This document shows, piece after piece, positions 45,471-57,180 of a stretch of DNA of 64,000 bases. Numbering within the stretch: the first letter of the stretch is position 1; each line of letters begins with the position of its first letter. Made by a program: the position numbers and the translations under genes. The notes under the pieces are model-generated. The model was given only the letters and a program-made list of their open reading frames with translations. It did no database searches and was not told the origin of the DNA. Source of the stretch: Branchiostoma floridae (taxonomy: Eukaryota; Chordata; Leptocardii; Amphioxiformes; Branchiostomatidae); contig NC_049992.1 of assembly GCF_000003815.2 (NCBI RefSeq), forward strand, positions 5,953,094 to 6,017,093, written 5' to 3'.

Positions 45471-48400
45471 GGTAGTGTATGGCTGAGCAGAAATGTGGCT
45501 CCCCACAGTGTAGATTGACGTACGTAACAATGAAAGTTTGATGCCTACATCATACATTGCAAAATCACATTAAAATTCATATCACAGTCCTTAAGTATGA
45601 TTGTGCGTTCTGTTGCACGATGCCCCGTTCTCTTTATCATCCGAATTGTTTCTGATACACAGCCTTTTAAGTGAGGAGATTGCGGAGCGGTGTGATACCA
45701 GACAACAAACATAAATCTAAACAAAACACGTCACTGATATTACCAAACTGCATCTAAGGTTTTGAACAAATCAGATAGAATGTCGTAATTTTGCAGTGCT
45801 TTTCTAGTCCACTTAAAACAGTATTGTAAAGAATAATCGTTTATAGTTATTAATTACTGTATTGATATGTGATTATTTTGCATAACTCCACCGTAGACAG
45901 GTAAGTAATATATAATGGAAAAGAGAATCGTCAGAAGATTCTATTTGACACAATAAGCTCTCTCTCTCTCTCTCTCTCTGTCACTGTCTCTCTCTCTCTC
46001 TCTCCCATCACTCTGTCTCTGTTCCATCTCTCTATTTTACGAAAATAGAAAAATGTTATTTCAATCCCAGACGCACAATACGACTGTCGTATTTCTAACG
46101 ATATCACAGGCATAACCATGGAATATGCTTCGAATACATAATCATATTTGTCGGAGGATATTTCATAAGGGATCTTTACCACCCTCTGTTACTTGCCTGT
46201 AGCATATGGTATAGGTATACACCGTGTATCCGGTCTTGTCTACCATCCTGCCTACTGCAGCTGCATGTCTATATTTGCCTATGTACCACTGGTGTTATAC
46301 TTTTAGGGCCATACTGATGTGATTATGTGGTTTACATCCTATAATCAAAGCCTATGTATATGGCTTCTTCGCTACGTTGGGACGACTTAAGATACTGCAC
46401 CACATCGCCACATCTTAAGCTTCTTGGAGACACCAAATATCAAAAACATATTGTCGACGTATTGCTAAGTGATGCTTTGCATGGTGCTTTAATAGGACCT
46501 CCTTGGTTGTGCAACGAAACACATACTCCCCTTTCGTTCTTTGGGAAAATATCCAGGTGCTACACTTTCATCATTAATTGCCCATTTATTCCTTCAAATA
46601 CGCATTGTGATTGTGAGAAATAAGAGAAAAGCTAACTCTGTATGTAGTAATCATAAATACTGGGAATGTGCAAATATGCATAGTGCCCTATACAGTATGT
46701 TTACCGTGCAAACACTACAGGTTCCGCGAGTCGGTTAGGGTTGCGGAAATACAAATTTACGACCCAAATTGTTGGCTGACAGCTCGTGTCAAAACATTTG
46801 ATTTTGTCATTAGCTACTGGTAGCTTGCGTCACATCCCTCATTGGTAATGTGTTAACGATTAGTCTTCGATAATAATTGTGTACATTATCTTCGTTCAAA
46901 TCCGACCCACCATCTGTTTGCCCTGTCCTCATACTATCCAGCCACTACAGTGACAAGTTAGAGATAATATACCAATCCAATATATTTACATATGAAGACA
47001 TCACGGTACCCCAACATACAATTTCCGACCAAGAATATATATCTTTTTATTCATCTGTAAGATACTTTTTCTCCGAGTCCCGCAAAGCTCAGCTCAAAGG
47101 AGTGGCGTATTCGGTATGTATAGTGAATAGTGCCCAGTGGCGCATAGGGCGGCAAGCTTCTTTTTATTATAGCCAGCAAGCGGTTATTAAAGATAATAAC
47201 TAGAATTATTATATAATATTTCAAACGATCAGCTGAAAATTATCTTATAATTTTACAATTATCAAGTTTGATATTGATTGCTGTTGGTGCTGCCTCAGAG
47301 TCCCCTTGCCAATGTGCCGTTGATGTTTTTCGGATCCAATGTAGAACGGGGTGGTTAGCCGGCCGGTGTCACGTGCACACAAAGTAATTGATGCCTGCCA
47401 AATCATTGTCGGACACTGTTTATGGGTTTAAAGTATACCTGAAGAAAAAAGTACGTCACACCCGTGGGCTTGATAATTTATGAGTATGAGCGGTTTGGGA
47501 AAGTACTGAATAACACTTTATATAACCCAGCTCTAATCCTAACTCAATCCTAACCCCAACCCTAACATCACGAAGGCACAATGCCTCGTCTGGCATTATT
47601 TGACAAGGTATTTATTTTGCACGACACCGGACGAAAAACTGGATACCAATCTTAAGTGCCATGCTTATGGCAGACGGCATAGACGTCAATATTATATAAC
47701 ATTCCGGTCGCATTGTTACGTAAAACTGAGGTCCTTAGAAGGATCAAAATCTTAGCTGCCCAAATTCCAGTCATTTGCTTCTAACATAACGATACGAGTC
47801 TTGGGGATCTCTAATCCACAACAGTGACCCTTTTTAAGGTTAGCACGGCAACCTGATACATCCCGGTAAAACAAAGACGGAGAGCCTTTTTCTTAACCTC
47901 CTAGGTGAAAGTCGTCAGAACCTATAATTCGGGTTTATTGAAGCTTGCGTCAGTTCAGAATCGATATTCGTAAGCTAAAGAAGGTAACACGTCAGTACGT
48001 ACCTCAAGGACACAGGTGCGAGTGGCACTGACGTCATTCTCAAGCAAAGTTAAATTGTTATTTCAAACAGAAAATGATAAATTTCGTTTGTTCAACTCCA
48101 GTCTTAATCTTGGAATGGGAAATCCATCGCTTCTGTGAAGTCATGCAGATAGAACACGTGACTAGGAGTACAGAAAAAGTTCAGGTACAAGTACGGTTCA
48201 GGTCCAGAGAATCAGGTCCAGGTCCGGACCTGAAGCTGGACCTAATTATTTGCGAATACCTGATCTATGAATGGGCGATACTTAAAACAATGGTCCATTT
48301 CGCTACAAAGAATTCTGTTTGGTACATTTGCGTTCGAACGTTCTAAGGTTCTATCTTTATGTAAACAACACTCTGTTTTAAGTTTGGCCGTAGAAGCTCG

Positions 48401-51400
48401 GTAAAATGACTATCAACTCTCCTCTACTTCGCTCCTGTTCTTTTCTTTGAACAGTAAGCTCCCAACCATGTGAATGCCTGCCAGTATAATCTGTTTATTT
48501 TCGAATCGGTCCAAGATCCGGCCTGCTGATTTTTTTCTGGACCGGTCCAACAAGAAAAAAAAGGGGTGTTGTAGGGCCCTGATGCAAATAGCATCTTTTC
48601 CCCTCAAGTCAAGGATATGAGACCGTTGCAATACACTGTCAAAATGTGTTTCAAAATTAGAGCCTACGTGATGAAATATGTGTCTATTACTCCATGAATC
48701 TCCAGTATATAATATCATCAAATGTTTTCCTTGGAGATTCACGTTATGGTATCGACATAGCATTCTGCTTTCATCATCCAGTCTGGTCAGCTTGGTCGCG
48801 GTCTTGTAATAAGAATGCAAGTTTTAAAAACACCTTGCACAGAAATGATAAGATTCTTCTCAATCCTTTCCTATAGGAATTGCATGGGCATTACATGTAG
48901 TTGTAGACTTTGAAAGTGGGGTGCTGCCCTGCAAAAAGGTCGAACTGGGGTCTCCAAGTTACCGGTTAATTGGAACCAGTTGAGCTACAGGTACATCCAC
49001 TGATGAGTCAGAATTATTATACCGAAATGTTCTACAAAGATGTTTCTCAGAGAAACTGTAAGTTTTTACCCGCATGCAAAAAGCCTTTCAGACCCAACCT
49101 TCTGTAATAGTATATGATGAGGTCAACTTGAACATGACCCCGCCCTTCTGACACACATGTCTTAACGTAACGATATGAATTCCATCCCATCTGACCGAAA
49201 ACGTATCAGAAACATATCATTACCAAACGAATCGGTAGGAGGTTACTGATGCCACAGAGAGATCCCCGGAGAGATGACCCGGATGACTAAACTTTGACCT
49301 AAGTCTTTGTTACCTGCTCCGAGACAGAATGGCACGCCCCCAAGAATGAGAACCACGTTGTTACGTCATTTCATTCGCAAGACCCCGTTCAGTGATCCTT
49401 GTTTCTTGGTTGAAACCTGCAATATAACCATGAGATTAATTGTACCAGGTCAATTCCATACTGTAAAAAAAGGTCAAAAGATCAGATGCTCCAGCATTAG
49501 CCAGTAATCAAGGACGTGGGTTTGAATGAAATGTCAGAGTTGCTCAAACAATTTTCCGTATGACTAATCATGACATCCTGATGGTTATCGGGTATCAATC
49601 TTACATGTGGTTTCCAGACACCTGACTGGAGGTACTTTATACTGTTGGGCATAAAGCACGAAGGACGAGAAAGTCAGCCAACCACAGTTTTAAGAGGTTT
49701 TGCTGGACTAGGCCTAAGAAACTTATGTTACTTCTTGCCAATCATAAGAGCTTTATACCACCTAGAATCAGTGTCCATTACATGTCCAGAAGATAGAAGC
49801 TAGCTAGAAAAGGAATCAAGCGGCCAAAACCTAAGTATTTCTTTGATAGGACAAGACTTAACCACACGTCAAATTTGATTCAACACATCAAATATTTCTG
49901 ATTATTGATACAAACAAATGGCTTACCGGAAAACAACGTCCTTGACAAAGATGAAAATAACCAGAAGACACTTTTGTCTCAGGTGCGCTTTTTGAAAGTT
50001 CGAACGTGTTAATCTTACCAGCAAAGGTTAGAGCACCATTTTCAGAACCACTCGCCTACGGTTTAATCCTGTGAACGCCACCCACATTCAAAATGGCGCC
50101 CATAAGTAATCTTTTGATGATGCCTGGGTGATAAAAAGGTCATCAAAAAGGCTACAAGAGTCTATCACCAGGTTCATGATTCCATCGCATGCCATATGGC
50201 TCGGATTAAGAAACATAAAAGGTTAATCTTGTGGGATGAGGCTGCATTCTAGTTCCGGTCCAGAACATTCCAAATTTATATTGGTACTGAGAAGTAAGCA
50301 TACAACGTGTGCACTCCTGTACCCGGTGTCAAGCAAAAATTTTTCCCCAGCCAAATATTTGCCACGGTAATACTTGTAGGTTTCGAAATAACCTTGTGGG
50401 AAAAACGTGCGTCACACTCGTGATTCGTGCTTTCAAACAAACGTCTGAGTGGATGTTGAAAGGAGGGGTCACACTGTGGGAGCTACCTATTAAATCTAAA
50501 TTTATCCCTGAACTTAGTTTGAACTGGCCCAAACGTTAACCTCATCTTCACGCATGCGCACTTTCTCACGCAGCAAACGTTTAGCGGAGTAGAAACTTAG
50601 TACGACCTTAACGTATGCTTAAAAGTGTGCTTAAGTTAAACATTTGATTTCTTTCTATTTTCTCCCAGTCCGAATAGAGTTAGTGGTCCTTCTGATGTTT
50701 TGCATATTTATGTTAATGAACTGGAATTAACTAAACGTGTATAAATTAACATTCACGATTACATTTGCTTGTATCGCATACCCGGTAAACTGCCTTGAGG
50801 TTTAACACGCCAGGTCTGTATTGAAGAGTACAAGCTGTATATCCAGACAGATTTAATTGATCCCCTTACATCGGTAAGATTCACTACTAAATTTGGTAAA
50901 TGAAGTGGGATCATTTACGTGCTCGAGGTGTGACTCTTCTCAAATACAGGGCGTCAATTTAACGTCCTATGCGAGGGACGGTCCTTAACCGAAGCTAGGT
51001 AATCATTTACACCTGAGTAAAGCGAGGAAAGTCGTGTCAAGTGCCTTTCCCAAGGGCATAATAGTCCAGGAGATACCTGAAAAAAATGTCGTTTCGAAGC
51101 ACACCTAGTACATAATTAGTTCACTTTCACACAATAGCTTGATGTCTCCCCGTCATTTTCAAGTATGTTGTTCTGTGGTCCAAGTGGGACATCATGGTTC
51201 TAGGACTCTCTATGCAAATTTATGCAAATTAGCCGAATATACCAAAAATTAAAAATAAAGCAGCATAACTTGAATACTACTTGTGCAAATAACATCAAAC
51301 TTGTTGAAAGTAAGGTAGGTGATATATCAACGGATCGGAACCTCTGGGTTACGGACCAAACACCCTACCGTTGCGCCACATAGCACCACATTAAACAAAC

Positions 51401-53577
51401 AATGCACATACAATGATCACTAGAAAAGAAATTGAAAAAGACATTTTGCTGAACAAAACATTTCAAACATAGGTCATTTCAGCCATTCGGTTGTTGAAGG
51501 GTTATATCGGATTTGGTACTGTCAGGAATAGAAGGCGCAGAAGGAGATGAAATATTGACACTTCACATTGCTAGAGCTTGTCTGCACCTGCGTTGCCACG
51601 AGTTCCTAATGTGTCAAAAACAGTCTACAGCTGAAGGTGACATCGTCAACCCACGGATGACGTCAATGAGCTTAAGACACACTGGCTGTTTTGAACACGT
51701 TGTCTTGTAATAGAAACTAGCACGTAAACACGTCACTCATCTGTCTGGGGGTTCTTATTTTTAATACAAGATCTACCTGGACATACATTTGTTGATGCAC
51801 AGAACTTGTGAGGGTATCGCCATGTATGGTGAATATTACAACCAGCATGGGTGTTTATTGTGTCTTAAATTAGACTGTAGCAAAATGCGACGGAAGGCAC
51901 GTCAGTTACACCCCAGTGCAGGGAGTAGTCTAAGTTAAGGGCACAATCCGCCGTAGGTGTTTTTGTCGGTACGTTTTTTTCTTGGATGCCACGTCCGCCA
52001 CGTATTTCTGAAAGCGTTTAGGTTGTACAGGGTGGGCGCGTCGCCCGTACTGGCACCTACGAGGGGACGAATCCGCTGCCCGATGGCACACAAAGTTTTG
52101 CCTGCACGTAAAGTTCTACGGCGTGTCTGCGTGCTCCAAAATCCGTTCCCAGATTCTCTACGAGTTCGTACGGAGGCGGTACTTACCACTTACGGATCCC
52201 AAAAGATTGCCCACGTTTGGTCACGTACATGTAGACAGCACGTATTTGCAAGTACGGCTGGATGTGTCCTTAGCTTTAGTAGCTGGGTTATATCGAAGTT
52301 TGTCCTCGAGATACAGATCTAACGAATCCTCAACTAGCTTTGCAATTCAAATTTGAGTTGTTTCTTTAGAGGTAAGTCCATACTGGTTTGATTATATGGA
52401 TGGCATCCTTATGATATGATTCTAGCGCGCGAGCGTGTTCGAAGAAAATTTAGTAGTAGCATTGTTAAGAGTCTAAGACCTACTAAGAAAATGTGTTTCT
52501 TTTTTTCTTCCTTACCTAGTAAAACCTATTGACCCAATTAAAGCCTTTTTGAGGGTGGACAGTGGAGTGTCGTAGTGTCCAGTTAGGATTTTTATTAAAG
52601 TAAAAAAAAGCAAAGAATTATGAGTGCTCTCATGCATTTCAGTTTTCCTTTGTTAAATCAAGGATTAAACTGTGTTGTATCACTAAAGTTTTGGGCAAAG
52701 TAAAAAGAAAATCAGTTAAAAGAAGATAATTCTTACGTAATAACCCAGACTTTTCCAGGACTGAAACAGATTTTTTTCCTCCTAGGCCCAATCATAATAC
52801 AGGTTGAGAAGGACTATTATGCTAAATGTATTTTGACTTCTTGGTGTTTCCATGCAGCTAGACGATGAGATCTCCCCGCCGTACGAAGATCTCGCCGACG
52901 CGAAGGAGGCCGCCGCCTACTGGATCCTGCGCAAGGCCCTCCTGGAGAACCCTCCTGGAAAACCCGCGCATGCGCGGAACGTCATGGACACTGACGAGGA
53001 AAGTCGCGAGTCACTGAGGACGACCGTCGTGCAACGCCTGGCTAAAAGGTGGAAAGGTAGGGCTGCGTCATCGATATGTCCTGTTTAATCCTTTATGACG
53101 TCAGCGTACAGTTAGAGCGTCCGCATGGCATTCTGGGACAGTTTGAAGAAAGAAAAATGGCTGACCAAAGGGTAACAGCTGTGTTTTTTTCATGACCGTC
53201 TTAAGCCAAAACAGGGCATGGCAACGATCGAAACATTTTTCTCCAAAAGCATAAAAGTAGTGTGTTTTTAAGGCATAAACAGGGATCGAAAAATTTTTCT
53301 CCAAAAGCATAAAAGTAGTGTTTTCATAAGTCATAAAACGTATTGTCGTTCATGATAAGTCATGAAAAGAGAAGACGTTCATGGTTCATGGTCCATTCTG
53401 ATTCCAGCTATAGTATGGTAGCTATGGGGCCATGACCCTGTTAATAATAAGGAGAGGTTTATCAGTTAGTCAAAAATATACAGAACAGATACCCGTTTCA
53501 ACTAATGCTGAAATATTTGTTTACCTTTTTTTACAGTAAAATGTAATAACGCCTACTGGAAGTTCTGCAAGGGTTGA
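43004..53577 (+). CDS. Somatostatin/urotensin II-like neuropeptide precursor, three coding exons
   Basis: Exons 43004-43117, 52858-53056, 53537-53577; introns are phase 0 and phase 1; 117 residues. Residues 1-22 are a signal peptide (MKNLHAFLFLSVLTLVVVW, then TSA). The pro-region is acidic, with an amphipathic stretch (AKEAAAYWILRKALLENPP) that recalls the helical segment of somatostatin pro-peptides. Lys101-Arg102 is a dibasic cleavage site. After it come 14 residues, WKVKCNNAYWKFCK, then Gly117 as amide donor and the stop. The predicted product is an amidated peptide with a Cys107-Cys115 ring (seven residues between the cysteines) holding Tyr-Trp-Lys-Phe. It shares C-x-N-x-aromatic-W-K with somatostatin-14 and aromatic-W-K-aromatic-C with urotensin II. 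It would act as a secreted ligand, probably at SSTR/UTR-type GPCRs (inference). Elevenin was considered and fits less well. The gene architecture is clear; the family name is probable. Confidence 0.75.
43560..44050 (+). mobile_element. Dispersed 'AGGTCCGGACCT' repeat, copy 2
   Basis: Begins near 'ggtacgggtgggtacc' (43570-43585) and ends near 'ctacgggtacccaccc' (44031-44046), which are roughly inverted. Inside are 'aggtccggacctgaagct', 'gtccatttcgctacaaag', 'aaaatgactatctactatcctctactttgctc' and 'ccgtccaacaagaaaaaaa'. No coding capacity. It lies in the first intron of the neuropeptide gene. Confidence 0.7.
44051..45240. other. Neuropeptide gene intron 1, nothing recognised
   Basis: No further exon, repeat or RNA gene recognised in this part of the intron. 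Confidence 0.4.
45241..45330. repeat. Degenerate telomere-like (CCCTAA/CCCCAA) tract
   Basis: An irregular run of ccctaa, ccccaa and cccaat units, followed after a gap by 'ctaaccctaactcc' (45399-45412). A similar short run is at about 47525-47570. The units are too irregular to be a functional telomere. Confidence 0.7.
45433..45472. repeat. (GT)n followed by a long G run
   Basis: About ten GT units followed by an unbroken G run of about 18. It could form Z-DNA or a G-quadruplex, and it is also a site prone to sequencing length error. Confidence 0.9.
45957..46028. repeat. (CT)n microsatellite
   Basis: Interrupted CT/TC repeat of about 70 bp within the neuropeptide gene intron. Confidence 0.9.
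46029..48171. other. Neuropeptide gene intron 1, nothing recognised
   Basis: Open frames here show no coding character. The only motif noted is the telomere-like patch at about 47525-47570. Confidence 0.4.
48172..48575 (+). mobile_element. Dispersed 'AGGTCCGGACCT' repeat, copy 3
   Basis: Shares 'aggtccggacctgaagct', 'ggtccatttcgctacaaag', 'gtaaaatgactatcaactctcctctacttcgctc' and 'ggaccggtccaacaagaaaaaaa' with copy 2 in the same order and orientation. The first ends are not clear. Confidence 0.7.
48576..50660. other. Neuropeptide gene intron 1, nothing recognised
   Basis: No gene, exon or clear repeat recognised in this 2-kb stretch. Confidence 0.4.
50661..51515. mobile_element. Decayed relative of the piggyBac-like family, with a SINE-like fragment
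   Basis: Phrases such as 'ccgaatagagtta', 'ttttgcatatttatgttaatgaactggaatta' and, near the right end, 'gaacaaaacatttcaaacataggtcatttcagccattcggttgttgaagggtta' echo 26369-27339. Positions 51010-51075 are a SINE-like fragment ('aaagcgaggaaagtcgtgtcaagtgcctttcccaagggca'). Confidence 0.45.
51937..52271 (+). mobile_element. ACGT-rich MITE, copy 2
   Basis: Same family and orientation as 32584-32871. It begins AAGGGCACAATCCGCCGTA and ends 'acggctggatgtgtcctt'; shared interior 'gccacgtccgccacgtatttctgaaa' and 'cccgatggcacacaaagttttgcctgcacgtaaagttctacgg'. A 40-bp insertion (about 52027-52070) makes it longer. Confidence 0.85.
52272..52857 (+). other. End of neuropeptide gene intron 1
   Basis: Ends with the acceptor 'ttggtgtttccatgcag' at 52857. 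Nothing else recognised. Confidence 0.5.
53103..53536 (+). other. 3' part of the second intron of the neuropeptide gene, with local duplication
   Basis: The intron runs 53057-53536. The phrase 'atttttctccaaaagcataaaagtagtgt' occurs twice, about 53237-53264 and 53295-53322. If the intron is retained, the frame continues from the dibasic site as WKGRAASSICPV and stops at 53088. Confidence 0.7.
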
Positions 53578-54075
53578 TTCGTTCCCGGCATCCTCTTTGT
53601 CGTCCCGGTGACGTCAGACAAGGAGCCAATAGCAGCACAGACCAGAGGGGCCATAGCAGCAACACGTGATCGTCACATGATCAGCGCGTGATCGCGGATA
53701 CATTTTGCATATTTTGAAGAAGAAAAAAATGAATAGAAATTCTTTCATTGAAATGACGGAGTGAATTTAAGTACAGCCTGTTCAAAGTACAACAATTAGC
53801 TCAACAAACAATCAACTGTATCATATTCTATCACGAGGGCGAAAGTAAAACACGCATTTCTTTTAGATACTTACGTGAAAAACATTATCTATCCACAGGG
53901 TATTACGGACCTATACATTATAGTATTATATATTAGACGAGAAGATGTGAAAATCTTCAACTTGTGCATATCTTTTAGGTTATTGGCCTTTGCTAAGCGG
54001 TTATTTTTGCACTGCATGCTTTAAGTAGAGGAAGTTTCATGTTACAAAATACGGAATAAAGAAGGCTACAGTGAG
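53578..54075 (+). other. 3' UTR of the neuropeptide gene and poly(A) signal
   Basis: AATAAA is at 54055-54060, about 480 nt after the stop, giving a probable cleavage site near 54075. A cluster 'acgtgatcgtcacatgatcagcgcgtgatcgcg' at about 53662-53696 has four GATC-containing half palindromes. No other feature. Confidence 0.6.
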
Positions 54076-55877
54076 CACTGACCAAACGCTTGTGTATCTA
54101 GTCATTCTTACTTGTTAACGTCCACAATTAAAGCCACAAGCCACACCAAGAGACACACCGTCAATTTCAGCCTCGAACGCAACCCTTCTCAGAACTTCGC
54201 CTTTTATTACCTTCATGAAAAATGGAGGTTATGTTTTTGACGGAGGTTATGAGTTCGTGTTTGTGTCACTCCGTTTGACTCGGCTCAGAAGTACAATTTG
54301 GTAAGGTCCCGTACAACTTATTATTATCACAGAAAAGCAAAATATACATTATGTACAAATACAAACAAATCCTTTGCCATCTTTTCGTCAGAGTATGTTC
54401 TTGATATTCATAAATTGTTGCAGGAGTATGAAAAATCTAATGTTGTACATGTAAATGACCTGGGGGTTTCGTACATATCACACAGCGCCCCACAACGAGG
54501 GTTCACCGCATCTGCAATGTTTTACACAACGTTATGGGGCAATTGTTAGTTGTTGGCTAGCTCTTTGACAACATATTCCAATATGAGACATATAGGCTTG
54601 AATTATTCGAGGTTGTCGGTAGAGGGAGTTGTGGTACCGTTTTAATCTCACAGTGGTATGCTTGGGGTTTATGGACTGGGGATATTTGAGAGGCCACAAA
54701 ATCAACAAAATGACATTCCAGACAAAATGACAACCCGGAATGAAATTGAGTAAGTCACGAAAACGAACAGTCTTCTGACGTTTTTGGTTGGTTTGCAGCG
54801 GGTTCCTATCTGAGCCAGGTACATTGCTTTGTAGAGCATGATGGACATACAAAATGTCGTCCGTCTCCAAAAAGTACCTATTCAGCAACACAGCGCCACT
54901 TACCGATTAACCATGAAATTGCAGGTTTTTCATTTTCATCTACAGACCAAATGACGTGTGATTTAATCAGTCTAGCTCGTTAGCTTCCAGTAAGGCAAAA
55001 ATTTCAAATTAAATTAAACTGATACTTTGCAAGTTTTAGTGACTAGACTGATTTCATTGTTCTATCACGCTGATTCACACAGAACAGACCGGGCAACATC
55101 AAATGTTGGGTACTTTGTGTGTGTGTGGGGGGGGGGGGGTATAATCGCCAAAATATTGTGGTATGATAGCCAAAATATTCCAGACTGGCCTTGCGAACCA
55201 ATCCTCTTTGCAAATACACTCCTTTCGCGTGGTAAACATAACAGAATATCAATGAGGTTCTTAATAGTATCAGCTCCCATTCAGTTTTTCTCCCAATGTT
55301 TCTAAATGTAAAATCAATTATGTTAGTAGTGCTATGCGCAGAAAAGATGAAGCAATTTATAGTAGCGTACAGATGCGAAATAAAAACATAATAATGCAAA
55401 TATTATATCTGATTGGTCGATTTGCTAATTGCCATTGTATCGTTGGTTGAACATCTAATTATGATTGACAGTCTTTTGTTGGCCGCATTGGCCTCGTTTT
55501 TTATCTATCAAGTCTGCCTGGTGAAAAAGGTGTATTGATAGGAGCATCTAAACTTTACTCCGCCTACGCAGGATTCTTTACCTTGGCTCGAACACATTCA
55601 CATGCAGTGCCTGTGCTGCGGTCTTAGTTATAATGTTGTCACCTTATACGTGAAAGATGGTACTAAGCCTGTAATTTAAAGTCAGGGCCCGAATCGTTTA
55701 TAGCAGAGATCCTGACTTAATCCTATAGCACTGTGGCCGAATCACTTTAACATCACTGGACATTACTGGAGACCAAGTTGAGTGAGTCAAGTCACACGGC
55801 AGGCAGTTGAGACGTGATGGTGCCCACGCCTACAGATTTACTGACCTCCTCAAGATGCACGTTCGCCGCAACTTTCT
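54076..55877. other. Intergenic, possible LINE/SINE tail
   Basis: Positions 54205-54285 ('attaccttcatgaaaaatggaggttatg...gttcgtgtttgtgtcactccg') look like the 3' tail of a dispersed LINE/SINE family. A G11 run is at about 55127-55138. No gene is seen. Confidence 0.35.
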
Positions 55878-55881
55878 TTAA

Positions 55882-56792
55882 CCCTATTCAGACCGGGCTT
55901 TTTGGTCATTCCTGGAGCGGGGGGTGGTGGTTTGGTGCTTGAGGCCCGCCCCTTCTGACACCTGTAACTCTAAAACAAATTATCAAACGGCCACAAAATT
56001 TTCAGAAAAAAAATGTAGGCATAATATCTTATCATTAGAAGATGTTTGACGTAACGATGATGTTAATACAACGTAATTATGACGTCATCAATTTGACTTT
56101 ATTGGCTGTAACCGTGAAAAAGGGTTTTCTCAGAAAACTTCAAGGTATGCTACAAAGATGTAACAGCAAGTGCAGATAACAGAATAATCATGTTTATTAC
56201 GACTTATGTTGCCAATAACAACATCAATGGCGTCATGCTTATCTAAGATACAAGTTGGGCTCCGCCATCTTATGTCCTCCTCCTTGAATTTTCAAAAATG
56301 CATTTTTGGTGATAAAAGACAACGGAAATAGCTGAAAACGTTTATCTAAACGTTTCTCTTTTTATTAAAAAATACCAGGAAGTTACATCTTATTGGGGGT
56401 GATAAGCTTGACCTGGTCATACGGTCCGCCATCTGGGATTTTGGCCCGTGATGTCATCTAATTAGCATAAGCTATGCATAAGTCATTATGAAAGATATGA
56501 TTTTATGATTTTATGTATGTAAGCAAATAGCAGTAATATAGCAAATAAACGTGAAACATACATTGTTAGAACCGAAATTAGAGATTTTCGTCAAAAGTGC
56601 CTGTCAACAGACGGTTGCTATGGCATGAAGGAAAATTGAAAAAAATTTCAATCGTTCTGAAATTGTTCTCAACTAAATTTTAGGAAAACTCACCAAGTTT
56701 GGTGGCTCTAGCGTAAGCCGTTCTGGCGTTATGCGACATGAAAGTTGGCGCAAGCCTCAAAAGCCCCCCCCCCCCCCTGGTCTGAATAGAGT
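55882..56792. mobile_element. piggyBac-like non-autonomous element with TTAA flanks, second family
   Basis: TTAA at 55878-55881 and 56793-56796; ends CCCTATTCAGACCGGG and CCTGGTCTGAATAGAG. Inner parts share 'cgccatctgggattttggcc...gatgtcatctaattagcataagctatgcat' with 26740-26815, and 'gcaacatcaatg' phrases with 20640-20875 and 35790-36050. No transposase. Confidence 0.75.
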
Positions 56793-56884
56793 TTAAAGTA
56801 AAGAAAGAAGGAAACTTCCTTTCTGCACCAGATAGTAAATATGACTGCGCACATGTCCGTTTCAATAGTCCTTGGGCCACATGG

Positions 56885-57180
56885 CTTTATGTAATCACTA
56901 CAGCAGGAAGCTAGTCCACTGGTAGTGGCATGTGTTCAACTACCATGCTCTTTCTCAAATGCTGACTGTAAGGCAGGAGAGTAGTATGTTACATTATAAA
57001 GGGGTGAGTCCACTGGTAGTGATCTGTGTTACCATACTCTTGTGCTACGTATACCATACTCTTTTTCAAATGATGAGTGCTAAGCAGAGAAATCAGTATG
57101 TAACATTATTGTCAGTTTTTGGTATGATTCGGCCGGGGATGGAACTCACGACCTACTGTAGGGTCTTTCAAATACCATGA
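56885..57180. repeat. Dispersed repeat with internal duplication
   Basis: 'gtccactggtagtg' followed by 'taccatactctttttcaaatg..gag' occurs twice (about 56914 and 57008). The region ends with 'ggccggggatggaactcacgacctac', which has a B-box-like look. Related minus-strand sequence is at about 40240-40290. Confidence 0.5.

Noticed and set aside
53537..53577. Mature peptide as an elevenin or CCAP family member
   Set aside because: The CKG end recalls elevenin CRG, but elevenin peptides follow the signal peptide directly and lack WK. CCAP lacks WK and has a smaller ring. The C-terminal position after KR fits SST/UII better.
54298..54549. Open frame after the neuropeptide gene (Tyr/His-rich start)
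   Set aside because: No homology, no splice or start context; probably chance.
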